A stretch of DNA of 64,000 nt. Origin: Pectinophora gossypiella. Taxonomy: Eukaryota > Arthropoda > Insecta > Lepidoptera > Gelechiidae. This document shows positions 54,940-64,000 of the stretch, piece by piece. Below the pieces are notes generated by a model. It searched no databases, had not been told where the DNA came from, and saw only the letters and a list, made by a program, of their open reading frames with translations. The first letter of the stretch is position 1. Each line of letters begins with the position of its first letter. The stretch lies in the NCBI RefSeq assembly GCF_024362695.1, contig NC_065422.1:4587534-4651533 (forward strand), written 5' to 3'. A program made the position numbers and the translations under genes.

Positions 54940-57900
54940 GTACGTATAAGTTTTTTTTTAATCTGATTATTATTACAGAGGGTTTTATCAAGGAGTGATA
55001 ATGCCACCCCCAAGTACGTACCTATAAGTTCGAGGGGTCTAAAGAGACCACATTGCAATATTGCAATTTTACATTTGCGCATAATAAAAGTAAGTGAGTC
55101 GTGTTAGCCCAGTTGGTAAAACGCTCGCCTCTCACTTTGAGGTCGCAGATTCGAATCCAGCACAGGCCTAAACCAATAATTGTCGAATTTGTTTTCGAAT
55201 TCACGTTTGGATGATAAATGATTATCACGTGCTCAGCGGTAAAAGGAAACATCGTGAGGAGACCCACATTCCCGAGAAATGCATTTTCGGAGGTATGTGA
55301 CTTAACTTGTACCTATTGGGCTGGTTTTCCCTTCACGGGTTGGATGGTCAGACAGGCAGTCGCTTCTGTAAAAAACTGGATCTGTCAAATCTTCAGGTCA
55401 GGTAAGCGGACCCTGTGAAAAACGGGATAATGCTTGGGAGATGATGATGAAAAGTGCGCAACGTCAATAAATGTCAAATAGCAATATTGCTTTTTATATG
55501 AATTGCTTCAATGTGGCCTTTTTAGGCCTTGGATTTCTTGACGTAAATGTCTCTTCTTTTTGCAGATTTCTAAACAACTCTTATGTTTTGGAGTTTAAAG
55601 ACATCCATCATCATCATCATCATCAGCCCATTAACGTCCCCACTGCTGGGGCACGGACCTTCCCTATGGATGGATAGGGAGATTGGGCCTTAAACCATCA
55701 CGCGGGCCCAGTGCGGATTGGTGGTTATTAACGACTGCTAATGCAGCCGGGACCAACGGCTTAACGTGCCTTCCGAAGCACGGAGGAGCTCGAGATGAAA
55801 ACTTTTTTTTTGTGGTCACCCATCCTATGACCGGCCTTTGCGAAAGTTGCTTTACTTCAACAATCGCAGACCGAGCGCGTTAACCGCTGCGCCACCGAGC
55901 TCCTCAAAGACATCCAAAACTATGTAATTTTAAAATTGGAACCGGGTCCGATTCAGCCAACCACCAACTTAATTTGAACTAAAACTATCCCTATCTCTTT
56001 CTTACGCTTATTGTAAGTGAAGGACGGGACTAGTTTAAGAGCTGTGAAACAAAAGAAGGTTAAGTTTGTGTGTGCCCGAATAGGCATCAATGTGAACTTA
56101 GAACTAAAATAATCAGTAATAGTATATGCAATAAAGTATATGGTCTTAAGGTCCCTAAAGCGCTTTACATACAAATGATGATGATGATGCCGTCAGGTAC
56201 GCAGGATATATTAAGGTGCGCCGCAGACGTTCGCGCAAAACGCAGGCGCACATACAAATACAATATTTCTAGAGGAAGAGGCAGCTACATCATGATTTAT
56301 TAATTTTGATAAGAAATTACAACTTGAATCATCATCATCAGCCGTACGACGCCCACTACTGGGCATAGTAGGCCTCCCCCAAGGATCTCCACGACGATCG
56401 GTCCTGCGCTGCCCGCATCCAGCGGCTTCCCGCGATTTGGATCCGACGAGAGATCTCTTTCTCGAAGTTGGACTTACCTAACTGGATTATTTGTCCTAGG
56501 TAAATGTACTGGTCTACAACTTCGAGTGTAACGTTCCCAACCTGAACTGGAGTGGGTGCGACATGGTCGTTGGACATAATTTTTGTCTTTGCCATGTTCA
56601 TGCTAAGACCCAAGATGTCTTAAGGTCCAAAGTCCTTATAAAATCCAAACCCCATTGTTTAACTATTGTGTCTGTCAATCTCGGCCTTATGAGGATATAT
56701 ACATGGTGTTAGTGACAACGTTACGAAAACTTTGAGCAAAAGTATGGAACAGAAAATAATTTCGACAGGAAAATCCACTTGATATCATTATCCCGTTTTT
56801 CACATGCGTGCTTACGCATAATGGGCCATCTTAGGGTGGTATTAATAAACTAATCTCAGCTTCGAGACCGCTCTCAAGATCATGTCAATGTGACAGTTCT
56901 CATATAAAAACAGAGACTTGAGCATGATCTTGAGGGCAGTCTCAGCTGAGATTAGTTTATTAATACCACCCTTAGAGTCTAAATGCGGAAAACAGAGCCC
57001 ACTAACTAACTGACTAACAGTTAGTATTATAAGGATTTTATTTTTAAATATTAATATTCCAAATTCAAATTGAAAATTTAAACTGGTGTTAACTGCATTG
57101 AGTTGTTTTAAGGCATTTTTTTTATTAATACCCTCTTTACCCAGTTACGGAGACCTCTCCCAGGTGACACAAGTGGTGTCAGCTGATTACGATGAAGAAG
57201 AAGAAGACGAAGACGCCATAGAACCTTTCAGAGAGAAGAATATAAAAGTGTTCAACAATGCGACGAGTCAGGCATCGAACGGAGACCCCATGGTCGACAT
57301 GAATGTGCTGTTGTGCGACACCTTCGATGATCTGCTTAGGACTTACTTCCAGAACTTTAATATTGAAGGGTAAGACGACTTAAATCATATTTAACTAGTC
57401 GGTGATAAAATGGATGGCCTATTCATACATGATTTTAAGTTGACGCGGTTATTATCATAATTAAAACACAAAAAAGAAAGAGAAAGAAAGAGGGTAGACA
57501 GATATGTCTGCCCGTAGAACATTATAGATCTACCTACTCCACTCCAATCTCATCAGTCATCCCGTGATCATGGCACTTGCAACAGTGTCGAAATATCGGG
57601 AGTCTCATATCCCCATTTAAACGCGGTAAGAACCTGTTATTATGTGCTTTAGTTTTGGCCTATTCATGATGGTAAAATGAACAATCAGGCCTTAGGCTGC
57701 GTTTCCATTGACGCGGAGCTGTGCGGAGATGAGCAGAGATGTGCAGGAATCGACCAATCATCGCGAGGGGAGAGTGACAGAGCGTCATCGTTTTTCGTTC
57801 TCTCGAACGCTGTGATTGGTCAAATCAGCACATCTCCGCTCTTCTCCGCATTTCTCCGCGTCCGTGGAAACCCAGCCTTAAGTGTTCTAATATCACGGAG

Positions 57901-60900
57901 TAGAAGCTTTCTTCTACTTTGGTTGGAAGGTCCAAGTATGAGCTAATAATTCAACTTTGCACTCCACTCGTCCGTAAACTTTACGACGCACGGAGCCCCG
58001 CGATAGTAGGTATATTAAAAGGTCGTCTTGTGCATTATAATTATAACCTTCAGGGCAAAAATCTAATAATGACCAGCATGCAAAGAGATCCCTCCTTATC
58101 ACAGGATATCTAGATTTTACCGAGGTAGGGATATAACAGAGTACCTATAAACTGTGTAAAGATTTTTTTAATGTGTAATATACTGTTATATTGATAATAA
58201 TAATATACTTAGCGTGTTCAGGTCTAGTTGGTCCGTCGTTAGTACTTTCTATTGATATTCTATAAACTAATTAAAACGAAACATGACGTCAGGTGACCGA
58301 AAATTGCCCATAATGAAGTTTAAAACTCATAAATCATAAATTATTTATTTGCATAAAACATGGTAACTGTAGTGTATTGATATTACTATCCTTGTCTCGA
58401 GCGCATACGTCATCTGAATACAGAGCAAGACAAACAGTCAGTCAAAGCAGGACGGTCTGCCTGTACCGAGTGATGGTGTGTTGGCGAGCCAAATCATGGC
58501 AGTTTACAAAAGGTGTACTCTACAGTAACATAAGATCTTTTTTTGATCACCGTTCTTTTATTGTTGAAGGTGAGTTTTCAACAGTTTAAAACGGTTTGTT
58601 TGGGGTTTAAAAAGGCAACATTTTGTTTAAAACTTTTGAATCGGTTGTTTTACATCTATACACCCAGAGTAGTCTATTTCAAAGCAAGTTCTAGAACTTT
58701 CCCAGCGGTGTCACTGACACCCTGTATATCTAAAATTCCAGAACAGATACACCATGGAAAGCGTTCATGGGCGATTGGATTCAGGACGAGATCAAACGCA
58801 CATTCGGCCTCGAGTACGACACGCGGACCGACAATTGCTGTTACGCACTTGTCAAAATGACCAAGGTCGACAAATCTGTCAAACTTGGCGACCTGTCAAA
58901 TGTCACTGTCAAAGAGTACGTCACTAGGGCCATAGACAAACTGAACGTGAGCGACCCGAGCAATATAAGGCAGTTTATGAGGAGCTACGGCACGCATTAT
59001 ATACAGTCTTATGAAACAGGCAACTTTATTTACCAGGTAAGAAGAAATATATTTTAAAACGTACAATCTAAGAGCAAAAGTTCAGTCACTGAGCCCAGCG
59101 AATTATTCGTAAACAGTGGTGAAATTATGAACCATTAGTTGTCATAATTATAAAATTTAGGACTGCGGACTGAATTTCGACAGTACATTACTTCGACACG
59201 TAGCGAACTCCGAAAACATATAGATCGACAAGTCATTGCTTCGACAGACAATGCTTAGGCAAGACACACCTTCGAATGACCACTACTTAGACAGTCGATT
59301 GTTCGACAGACAATGCTTAGACAAGACACACCTTCGAATGACCACTACTTAGACAGTCGATTGTTCGACAGACAATGCTTAGACAAGACACACCTTCCAA
59401 TGACCACTACTTAGACAGTCGATTGTTCGACAGACAATGCTTAGACAAGACACACCTTCGAATGACCACTACTTAGACAGTCGATTGTTCGACAGACAAT
59501 ACTTAGACAAGACACACCTTCGAATGACCACTACTTAGACAGTCGATTGTTCGACAGACAATGCTTAGACAAGACACACCTTCGAATGACCACTACTTAG
59601 ACAGTCTATTGTTCGACAGACAATGCTTACACAACACACAAATTCGAATGACCAATCTACTTCGACAGATTTTTTAACAGAATATCGTACCGGAATAATA
59701 ATCCTGTAAATACCTATATAATATATAAAAATCCTGTTTTCGGAGTTCGCCGAAATTTATGTTTTTGTAGGTGTTTTTGGTCTATTACAGAAACGACATG
59801 TAACCAGGAGGTCTTAAGTGCAACCAGTTAATTTATTACTTTAAACTGATTGGACTTTTGCAGCTTATTGTACGTTTTAAAGTTAATTATAATCCACTCA
59901 CATACAACTCACGCCTACTCACAACTGGAGTACACAGAAATCCCGGAACTTCCCAGTAATTCATTAGTAAGTCCCGGCATTTAATAAGCAAAGCAAACCT
60001 TTACGAAGCCACTGACAATGCCGTAAGCGTGGCCAATTATTAGTCAGCAAAAATTTAGTATCGATCGCCATCGACTCGCAAAGAAGAAGATAAGCAAATC
60101 TCGTAATTTCTTAAAGGCCTCCCCTCAAGTATCTAGAGGGGATGCGGAGCATACTTCTTGATGCTGCTCCACTGGAAATTAGGGGAACCGACTTTAAAAT
60201 AAAGTATATCCCAATAGGGTAGTCAGTGGTTGAGCGTTGTGCTTACGATCCGGAAGTCCCGGGTTCGAATCCCGGTGGGGAGAAATCACAAAAACCACTT
60301 TGTAATCCCTAGTTTGGTTAGGACATTACAGGCTGATCACAAAAAGTAAAAAGATCCGTGCTTCGGGAGGCACGTTAAGCAGTTGGTCCCGGTTATTACT
60401 TACTGATGTAAGTACGTAGTCGTTACATGAGTCATGTCAGGGGCCTATGGCGGCTCAGTAATAACCCTGACACCAGGGTTGATGGGGTTGGTAATTCACC
60501 TCACAATCCACACGATAGACGAAGAAGTTACATCTGTCGCAAGATGTACTATGTACTCACCGAACTTTCTGTTAAACCAACGTGATAGGCGGTGAGCCTT
60601 TTCAGAGACAATTTTTAATATTTCCAGGTTTTCAAATACAAGAGATCTGGATATAATCTGTTCAAAACGTACATACGGACAAGAAACAGTCGCGGGAAGA
60701 CGGCAGACAACCTACGGTTCTACTTCTCTTCGTTCTTCTTGAAACAAGTTGGCGATATACGGGTGAGAAAACTATTAGTTAAAGATATACTAGCCTTTAA
60801 CCAGGGATGTTCCCACTTTGGGAAAACGCGTAAAACTTATGTAAAAAGAGCTTTATTATCTAACCTTTAGGCAGATAAGACAAACAGCCTCCGTGGTCTA

Positions 60901-62115
60901 GTGGTTAGAGCGTTAGGCTCACGATCTGGAGGTCCGGGTTCGATTCCCGATGGGGACATTGTCGAAATCACTTTGTGAGACTGTCCTTTGTTTGGTAAGG
61001 ACTTTTCAGGCTTGGATCACCTGATTGTCCGAAAAAGTAAGATGATTCCGTGCGTCGGAGGGCACGTTAATCCGTTGGTCCCGGCTATTAGCCCGCATCG
61101 GAGCAGCGTAGTGGAGTATGCTCCATACCCCCTCCGGTTGATTGAGGGGACGCCTGTGCCCAGCAGTGGGACGTATATAGGCTGTTTATGTAGGCAGATA
61201 AGACCAGAGTACAAGTACAAAGAGAGAACAATTTGAAAAAGAAAAGCAGCCAGCGTCCTTACCAAAGAGTTTTTCTAACGGGAACATTCCCACTTTGGAA
61301 ACATTCCCGGAAACACTTGAACTGGTCTGCGTGGCCTAATTGTGGTAAGACCCTGTAAACCGTTCTAGTGTCATCGTGTCATCTCTGGAAAGCTTTTACA
61401 TATTCTATACTTTTGCGATGGAAAATTACACTTGATATTAACTCAGAATAATCAGCTGAATCATCCCCCTCAGTATTCGTTACGATGTCACTTACACCCC
61501 GCACAAGTACATACGGTAGCCATACAAGTAGGTATAGGTGTTAGTGACACCGTAACGAATACTGAGGGGGATGGTTCAGACCATGATTCTGAGTTGATAT
61601 CAAGTGGAATTTTCAGTCTGAAAATTCATGAAATTTTTTGTGTTTTTTTGAATTATTTTCAGTTCCATACTTTTGCGACGGAAAATTCCACTTGATATCA
61701 TCTCAGAATCATGGCCTCAATCACCCCTCAAAGTTTTTGTTACGATGTAACTAACACCCTGTATAATAATAATAACAACAGCCTATAGTCAATTTTCTCT
61801 TAGCACTGGCAAGTGCTATAGAAACAAAAATTACGTTTATTTACATCTTTTCAGGTAGCAAGCGGCAACAAAACTATAGAGACGTGGGCGCGAAGAAATC
61901 TCCGAGATAGCCAATACCTGTACTCTAGGCCGAGCCTTTTGAGGCTTCACTACAACCCCATTCTGGCCTATAAGCTCAATGATTTGTTGGACAACGGGGC
62001 CTTATTAGGGCTCGGTCTTAAGACCTCGCGACCGCTGTTCAAAGACCGACAGAAGGGCGAAAAATTTGCCGAGATCGTCGAGAACGATTTACAGTTATGG
62101 GAGATAAACGCATAG
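54830..62115 (+). CDS. Torso-like paralogue, MACPF protein (gene 2), spliced
   Basis: Five coding exons: 54830-54939, 57145-57369, 58742-59036, 60628-60762 and 61855-62115, giving about 341 residues. N-terminal MFLSCFLVFLLCGLCSS is a signal peptide. The MACPF signature is YGTHY at 194-198, followed by GN six residues later, as in gene 1. All introns are GT-AG and phases match gene 1. It differs from gene 1 in having no intron between the counterparts of exons 3 and 4, an acidic tract at about residues 51-63 (DYDEEEEDEDAIE) and only one exon 5. The last exon is about 53% identical to gene 1, while the N-terminal region is far more diverged. It is a tandem duplicate that has evolved faster; its role is unknown. 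Confidence 0.9.
55033..55529. mobile_element. FB-2 split by SINE-D, intron 1 of gene 2
   Basis: Left FB-2 arm 55033-55093 and right arm 55454-55529 ('tatgaattgcttcaatgtgg') surround a plus-strand SINE-D (55094-55453) with box A-like TAGCCCAGTTGGTA and box B-like GATTCGAATCC and a GATGATGATGA tail. SINE-D is the younger insertion. Confidence 0.75.
55607..55905 (-). mobile_element. SINE-C with target duplication, intron 1 of gene 2
   Basis: Complete SINE-C on the minus strand, flanked by a perfect direct repeat AAAGACATCCA (55597-55607 and 55906-55916, the last base shared with the tail). The 5S-like 'gtggtcacccatcctatgac' (inverted) is intact. Confidence 0.88.
56330..56622 (-). pseudogene. 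RTE-type retrotransposon, internally deleted
   Basis: The minus-strand frame encodes MGLSMNMAKTKIMSND and YIYLGQIIQLGKSNFEKEIS of the RTE thumb region, then jumps to GSRWMRAAQDRSSWRSLGEA near the C-terminus. The intervening part, present in 35055-35402, is missing although the frame is kept. (ATC)n at the left is the inverted GAT tail. It lies antisense in intron 1 of gene 2. Confidence 0.85.
56703..56790. mobile_element. FB-3 fragment
   Basis: 'atggtgttagtgacaacgtt' then 'aaaatccacttgatatca': a left terminus joined to an inner arm, the rest deleted. Confidence 0.55.
56834..56971. mobile_element. FB-4, TTA-flanked MITE, intron 1 of gene 2
   Basis: 138-bp hairpin with ends GGGTGGTATTAATAAACTAA and its inverse, bounded by TTA on both sides (56831-56833, 56972-56974). 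Closely matches 10984-11121. Confidence 0.85.
57145..57369 (+). CDS. Gene 2 exon 2
   Basis: 225 bp, phase 2 at both ends, acceptor 'ctttacccag', donor GG|gtaaga. Encodes YGDLSQVTQVVSADY, an acidic stretch, EPFREKNIKVFNNATS and LLRTYFQNFNIE. The last part aligns with LLQAYFRDFSFE of gene 1. NATS gives a possible N-glycosylation site (N-A-T). Confidence 0.9.
57441..57652. mobile_element. FB-6 copy, intron 2 of gene 2
   Basis: 'cggttattatcataattaaa' at the left and 'gttattatgtgctttagttt' at the right, with a (GAAA)n patch at 57475-57493. Related to 2096-2225 ('gacactgttgcaagtgccat' inverted). Confidence 0.6.
57695..57877. mobile_element. TTA-flanked hairpin MITE, intron 2 of gene 2
   Basis: Ends 'ggctgcgtttccattgacgc' and 'gcgtccgtggaaacccagcc' are inverted repeats; inner arms 'gcggagatgagcagagatgt' and inverse. 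TTA flanks both ends (57692-57694, 57878-57880). Confidence 0.8.
57882..58741. other. Rest of intron 2, nothing recognised
   Basis: AT-rich intron sequence without repeat matches, except a short FB-3-like end ('gtgtcactgacaccctgtat') at about 58707-58728. Confidence 0.6.
58742..59036 (+). CDS. Gene 2 exon 3 (fused counterpart of gene 1 exons 3 and 4)
   Basis: 295 bp, against 298 bp for gene 1 exons 3 and 4 together. Acceptor 'aaaattccag', donor CAG|gtaaga; enters in phase 2, leaves in phase 0. Encodes DTPWKAFMGDWIQDEI, DNCCYALVKM, the loop KLGDLSNVTVKEYVTRAI and the signature YGTHYIQSYETGN. Confidence 0.92.
59240..59673. repeat. 62-bp minisatellite, seven copies, intron 3 of gene 2
   Basis: Unit begins TTCGACAGACAATGCTTAGA and is exactly 62 bp: starts at 59240, 59302, 59364, 59426, 59488, 59550 and 59612. 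Middle copies are almost identical; the last is degenerate. Upstream (59165-59240) the same TCGACA motif recurs irregularly, as if the array grew from a quasi-repeat field. Confidence 0.95.
59890..60180. repeat. R-6, shared repeat and SINE-A scrap
   Basis: 59890-59960 resembles R-6; 60000-60095 duplicates 11630-11740; 60113-60180 is an inverted, degenerate SINE-A tail ('ggcctcccctcaagtatcta'). Confidence 0.5.
60221..60526 (+). mobile_element. SINE-B, intron 3 of gene 2
   Basis: Plus-strand SINE-B with tRNA-like head (box B-like GGGTTCGAATCCCGG) through the core to 'cacaatccacacgatagacg'. About 100 bp upstream of the exon 4 acceptor. Confidence 0.82.
60628..60762 (+). CDS. Gene 2 exon 4 (counterpart of 5a/5b)
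   Basis: 135 bp, 45 codons, phase 0 on both sides: same length and phase as gene 1 exons 5a and 5b. Acceptor 'aatatttccag', donor CGG|gtgaga. Encodes VFKYKRSGYNLFKTYIRTRN and ends FFLKQVGDIR. It shares only about 12 of 45 residues with 5a and 10 with 5b, far less than 5a shares with 5b. No second copy is seen in the flanking introns. Confidence 0.92.
60882..61190 (+). mobile_element. SINE-A with 14-bp target duplication, intron 4 of gene 2
   Basis: Full SINE-A with head and tail, flanked by the perfect direct repeat TAGGCAGATAAGAC (60868-60881 and 61191-61204). A short internal deletion near 61095 removes 'gtaaaaacacctccac'-type sequence. Confidence 0.92.
61390..61765. mobile_element. FB-3 dimer, intron 4 of gene 2
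   Basis: Inner arm 'cacttgatattaactcagaa' at left, a central pair of termini ('cgatgtcacttacaccccg' and 'ggtgttagtgacaccgtaac') and the right end 'gatgtaactaacaccctgta'. Ends about 90 bp before the last-exon acceptor. Confidence 0.78.
61855..62115 (+). CDS. Gene 2 exon 5 (last)
   Basis: 86 codons plus TAG, acceptor 'acatcttttcag', phase 0. Begins VASGNKTIETWARRNLR and ends NDLQLWEINA. Same length as the last exon of gene 1. Confidence 0.93.
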   Translation, partial: VASGNKTIETWARRNLRDSQYLYSRPSLLRLHYNPILAYKLNDLLDNGALLGLGLKTSRPLFKDRQKGEKFAEIVENDLQLWEINA

Positions 62116-62296
62116 TGTTAAATTAAATTATAGATACCTTGAAAATTAATAGGCTAGTTGTACGAAAAAGCACAGTGTAATGTTATAGAGAAACCGTTGG
62201 AGGTTAAATACTGTGTTTCTTGGCTCTCCTGCCTGGATAAATGACATAATGTGACGTCCATTCGAATTAAGAATTCTTGTACGGTTGATCTTTTGT

Positions 62297-62327
62297 AATA
62301 AATTATTTTTTGTAGAGCTAAAATAAA
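62297..62327 (+). promoter_or_regulatory. Candidate poly(A) signals of gene 2
   Basis: AATAAA at 62297-62302 and again at 62322-62327, about 180-210 bp after the stop codon. Confidence 0.5.
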
Positions 62328-62870
62328 ACCACCATTCTTGTTATATAGTTGAACAGGTACCAATATAATATTTCAGAAAATCACGGGTATGATTATTACT
62401 TACGAAATAAAAATATATTTTAATGTTACCAGTATTTCGAATAAAATTACATTTTATACGAAGAGAATACTGTACTTTTATTTTAGTAATAATTATTCGT
62501 ATTAAATATAATTATAAATACAATAATTGGCGTGAGGTCTATGACTTCCTTAGTTTTATAACTAACGTTTAGGAAAAGCTCATATTTGTGATATAAGTAC
62601 TAAAAATCTAGATTATATTAATCACAAAATATTAAATATGTTGACAGTTACAATAAATTGATCGATATTATTGAGTATTAATTAAGTGAATGCAAAACAT
62701 TTCACTGTTACAATTATTGTAGAAATAGAAACATATTACATTGACGTAATACTTTAGAGAACATGAATTATTGTAATAAATATTCCGATAAATATGCGCT
62801 AAAGTCCGTTTTATCATGATTATACTATAACCCTCATTTTACCTTAGGGTGTCAGAAAACTTATCGAAGC
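62328..62870. other. AT-rich intergenic stretch, nothing recognised
   Basis: Downstream of gene 2. No repeat match, no open frame of note. Confidence 0.6.
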
Positions 62871-62891
62871 GAGATCTAGTAGTTTTTCACT

Positions 62892-63175
62892 AGAGAGTGG
62901 AATTCTTTGCCGTCTTCTGTATTTCCAAATGCATATAACCCGGGTGCTTTCAAGGCCAGAGTGAACAGGCACCTTCTGGGCGAGCTCCATCTTAGGCCTC
63001 GTCAATGCCTTCGGGCAAGTCTGGGGCCAAGAGCTTTTTTTTTTTTTTGACGTGACTTATTGTAGATTTGCCGCAGATGGCATTAACTACTTGGCCGGAC
63101 AAATGGGGAGCGCTGAAGGCTCTCACCCGGATAGGGGCCAAGAGCAAACCCATCAAAGGTAAAACAAAGTCAATC
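62892..63175 (+). pseudogene. LINE C-terminus split by R-1
   Basis: 62892-63034 encodes REWNSLPSSVFPNAYNPGAF and KARVNRHLL, the typical end of a non-LTR (Jockey/CR1-like) reverse-transcriptase protein, and the frame is then broken by an R-1 insertion at 63035-63133. The coding text is only the last 45 or so residues. Confidence 0.75.
63035..63133 (-). mobile_element. R-1 retroposon with poly(A) and target duplication
   Basis: 14 T at the left (a minus-strand poly(A) tail), then 'gacgtgacttattgtagatt' to 'gaaggctctcacccggata'. A perfect 12-bp direct repeat GGGGCCAAGAGC flanks it (63023-63034 and 63134-63145). This copy fixes the 3' end and orientation of the R-1 family. Confidence 0.92.
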
Positions 63176-63277
63176 TAAACAGCCCTAAGTGTGCTGGTAT
63201 AAAATGCCACAATTCTGAGTGAGATCGTTTTATATTGGAGGCCCGCGAAATACCTATAGCTCATTCAATTAATATTT

Positions 63278-63722
63278 TTTTTATGTTATAATTTGAAGTT
63301 ATACCTGTAATTTTCATATTCAACGGAAAGGAAAGAGACGGGTAATCGACAGGCTAAACAATTTAGGAACACACGTAAATTTTAGGCAGACGGAATTTCA
63401 GGTCCTAAACCCTTTCAAAAATGTTACATTTAAAAATATTGTCGTACAATCCGATAGAATTCAGTTGACAGCACACGTCAAACGGGTTGCATACCAGCGA
63501 GATACCTATTTGATTTGTCTGGCTTATTGTTTCATTCACTCATTTGTTTCAAAATTAACATTTTTGGCTAAAAAGACTTGTATCCAGGCTATAAACACAT
63601 TAACAAAAAAAACACTAAAATAAATTAACAGCTATGCATCATCCGTCCCTTTTCTTTTTGGCGAATAAGAATATGACAGGTATAATTTATAATAAAATTA
63701 AAGGGGTGACAGCTGGGATAAG
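63278..63722. mobile_element. FB-1, diverged copy
   Basis: 'ttgaagttatacctgtaatt' at the left and 'tgacaggtataatttataat' at the right are the inverted arms, with 'gacgggtaatcgacaggcta' in between. Termini are decayed. Confidence 0.65.
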
Positions 63723-63941
63723 TACCTTTAAGAATAATAAATAACTTTTGTATTTATAAATTGTCTATGAACGAACTTTGGCATCCTGAATAATATTATT
63801 TTTTTCGTTTATTTAAACAGCGTTTACATACGACAAAATATTATCTGTCCCTAATTCTCGCGTCAATAAATCCCCGTCACCCTAATTAGGCCACTGATAT
63901 CACGTCACTCACCCAATGATAAAACAGTTCAGTCTTCAACA

Positions 63942-64000
63942 ATGCCAAGAGACGTACCTAGCGCGGCCCGCTTGACATTGAAAGGTAATCTCAGTGTATC
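63942..64000 (+). CDS. Possible first exon of a downstream gene (cut by window end)
   Basis: An ATG in a fair context (CAACAATGCC) opens MPRDVPSAARLTLK, followed by a possible donor AAAG|gtaatc at about 63984. The flank is repeat-free from 63723. There is no homology I recognise and only about 20 codons are visible, so it may be chance. Confidence 0.25.
   Translation, partial: MPRDVPSAARLTLKGNLSV

Noticed and set aside
58377..58589. Open frame in intron 2 of gene 2 that could be an extra exon
   Set aside because: No matching part in gene 1, no suitable splice borders in phase, and the flanking exons join cleanly without it.
59240..59673. Regular 62-bp repeats that could suggest a CRISPR array
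   Set aside because: The whole unit repeats without unique spacers, and the setting is an intron of an animal gene. It is a minisatellite.

Overview
This is eukaryotic nuclear DNA, most likely from a moth or butterfly (Lepidoptera). It is AT-rich, has short exons separated by repeat-packed introns, carries several SINE families with tRNA-like or 5S-like heads, and contains truncated RTE-type retrotransposons ending in GATGATG runs and many hairpin-forming MITEs. Repeat family names used here (SINE-A to D, FB-1 to FB-6, R-1 to R-8) are mine and group copies recognised within this window.

Bases 1-39,800 hold no protein gene that I can support. They are a mosaic of SINEs, fold-back elements, retrotransposon 3' ends and microsatellites, often nested. 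At 39,819-39,934 lies an intron-containing tRNA-Leu(CAA) gene.

The window's two protein genes are tandem, same-strand MACPF-domain genes of the torso-like (tsl) family. The first (CDS 40,394-47,804) encodes about 339 residues. The second (CDS 54,830-62,115) encodes about 341 residues. Both have a signal peptide, a MACPF signature (YGSHY / YGTHY), matching intron phases and a final exon of identical length (86 codons plus stop). The second gene has no intron where the first has intron 3, has an acidic tract, and is strongly diverged. In Drosophila, Torso-like is a secreted MACPF protein of terminal patterning and growth timing; here that role is inferred from homology.

The main discovery is in the first gene. 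Exon 5 is present twice in tandem (44,635-44,769 and 45,719-45,853). Both copies are exactly 135 bp, phase 0 on both sides, open and splice-competent, and about 58% identical in protein. This looks like a pair of mutually exclusive exons that swap the segment just after the MACPF signature. Two copies of the same hairpin-forming element (FB-2) flank exon 5b in its introns.

Bases 47,805-54,829 (between the genes) and 62,116-63,900 are again repeats, including a triple-nested retrotransposon at 52,880-53,690 and a LINE C-terminus split by a poly(A) retroposon with a perfect 12-bp target duplication. A possible first exon of a further gene starts at 63,942 and runs off the window.
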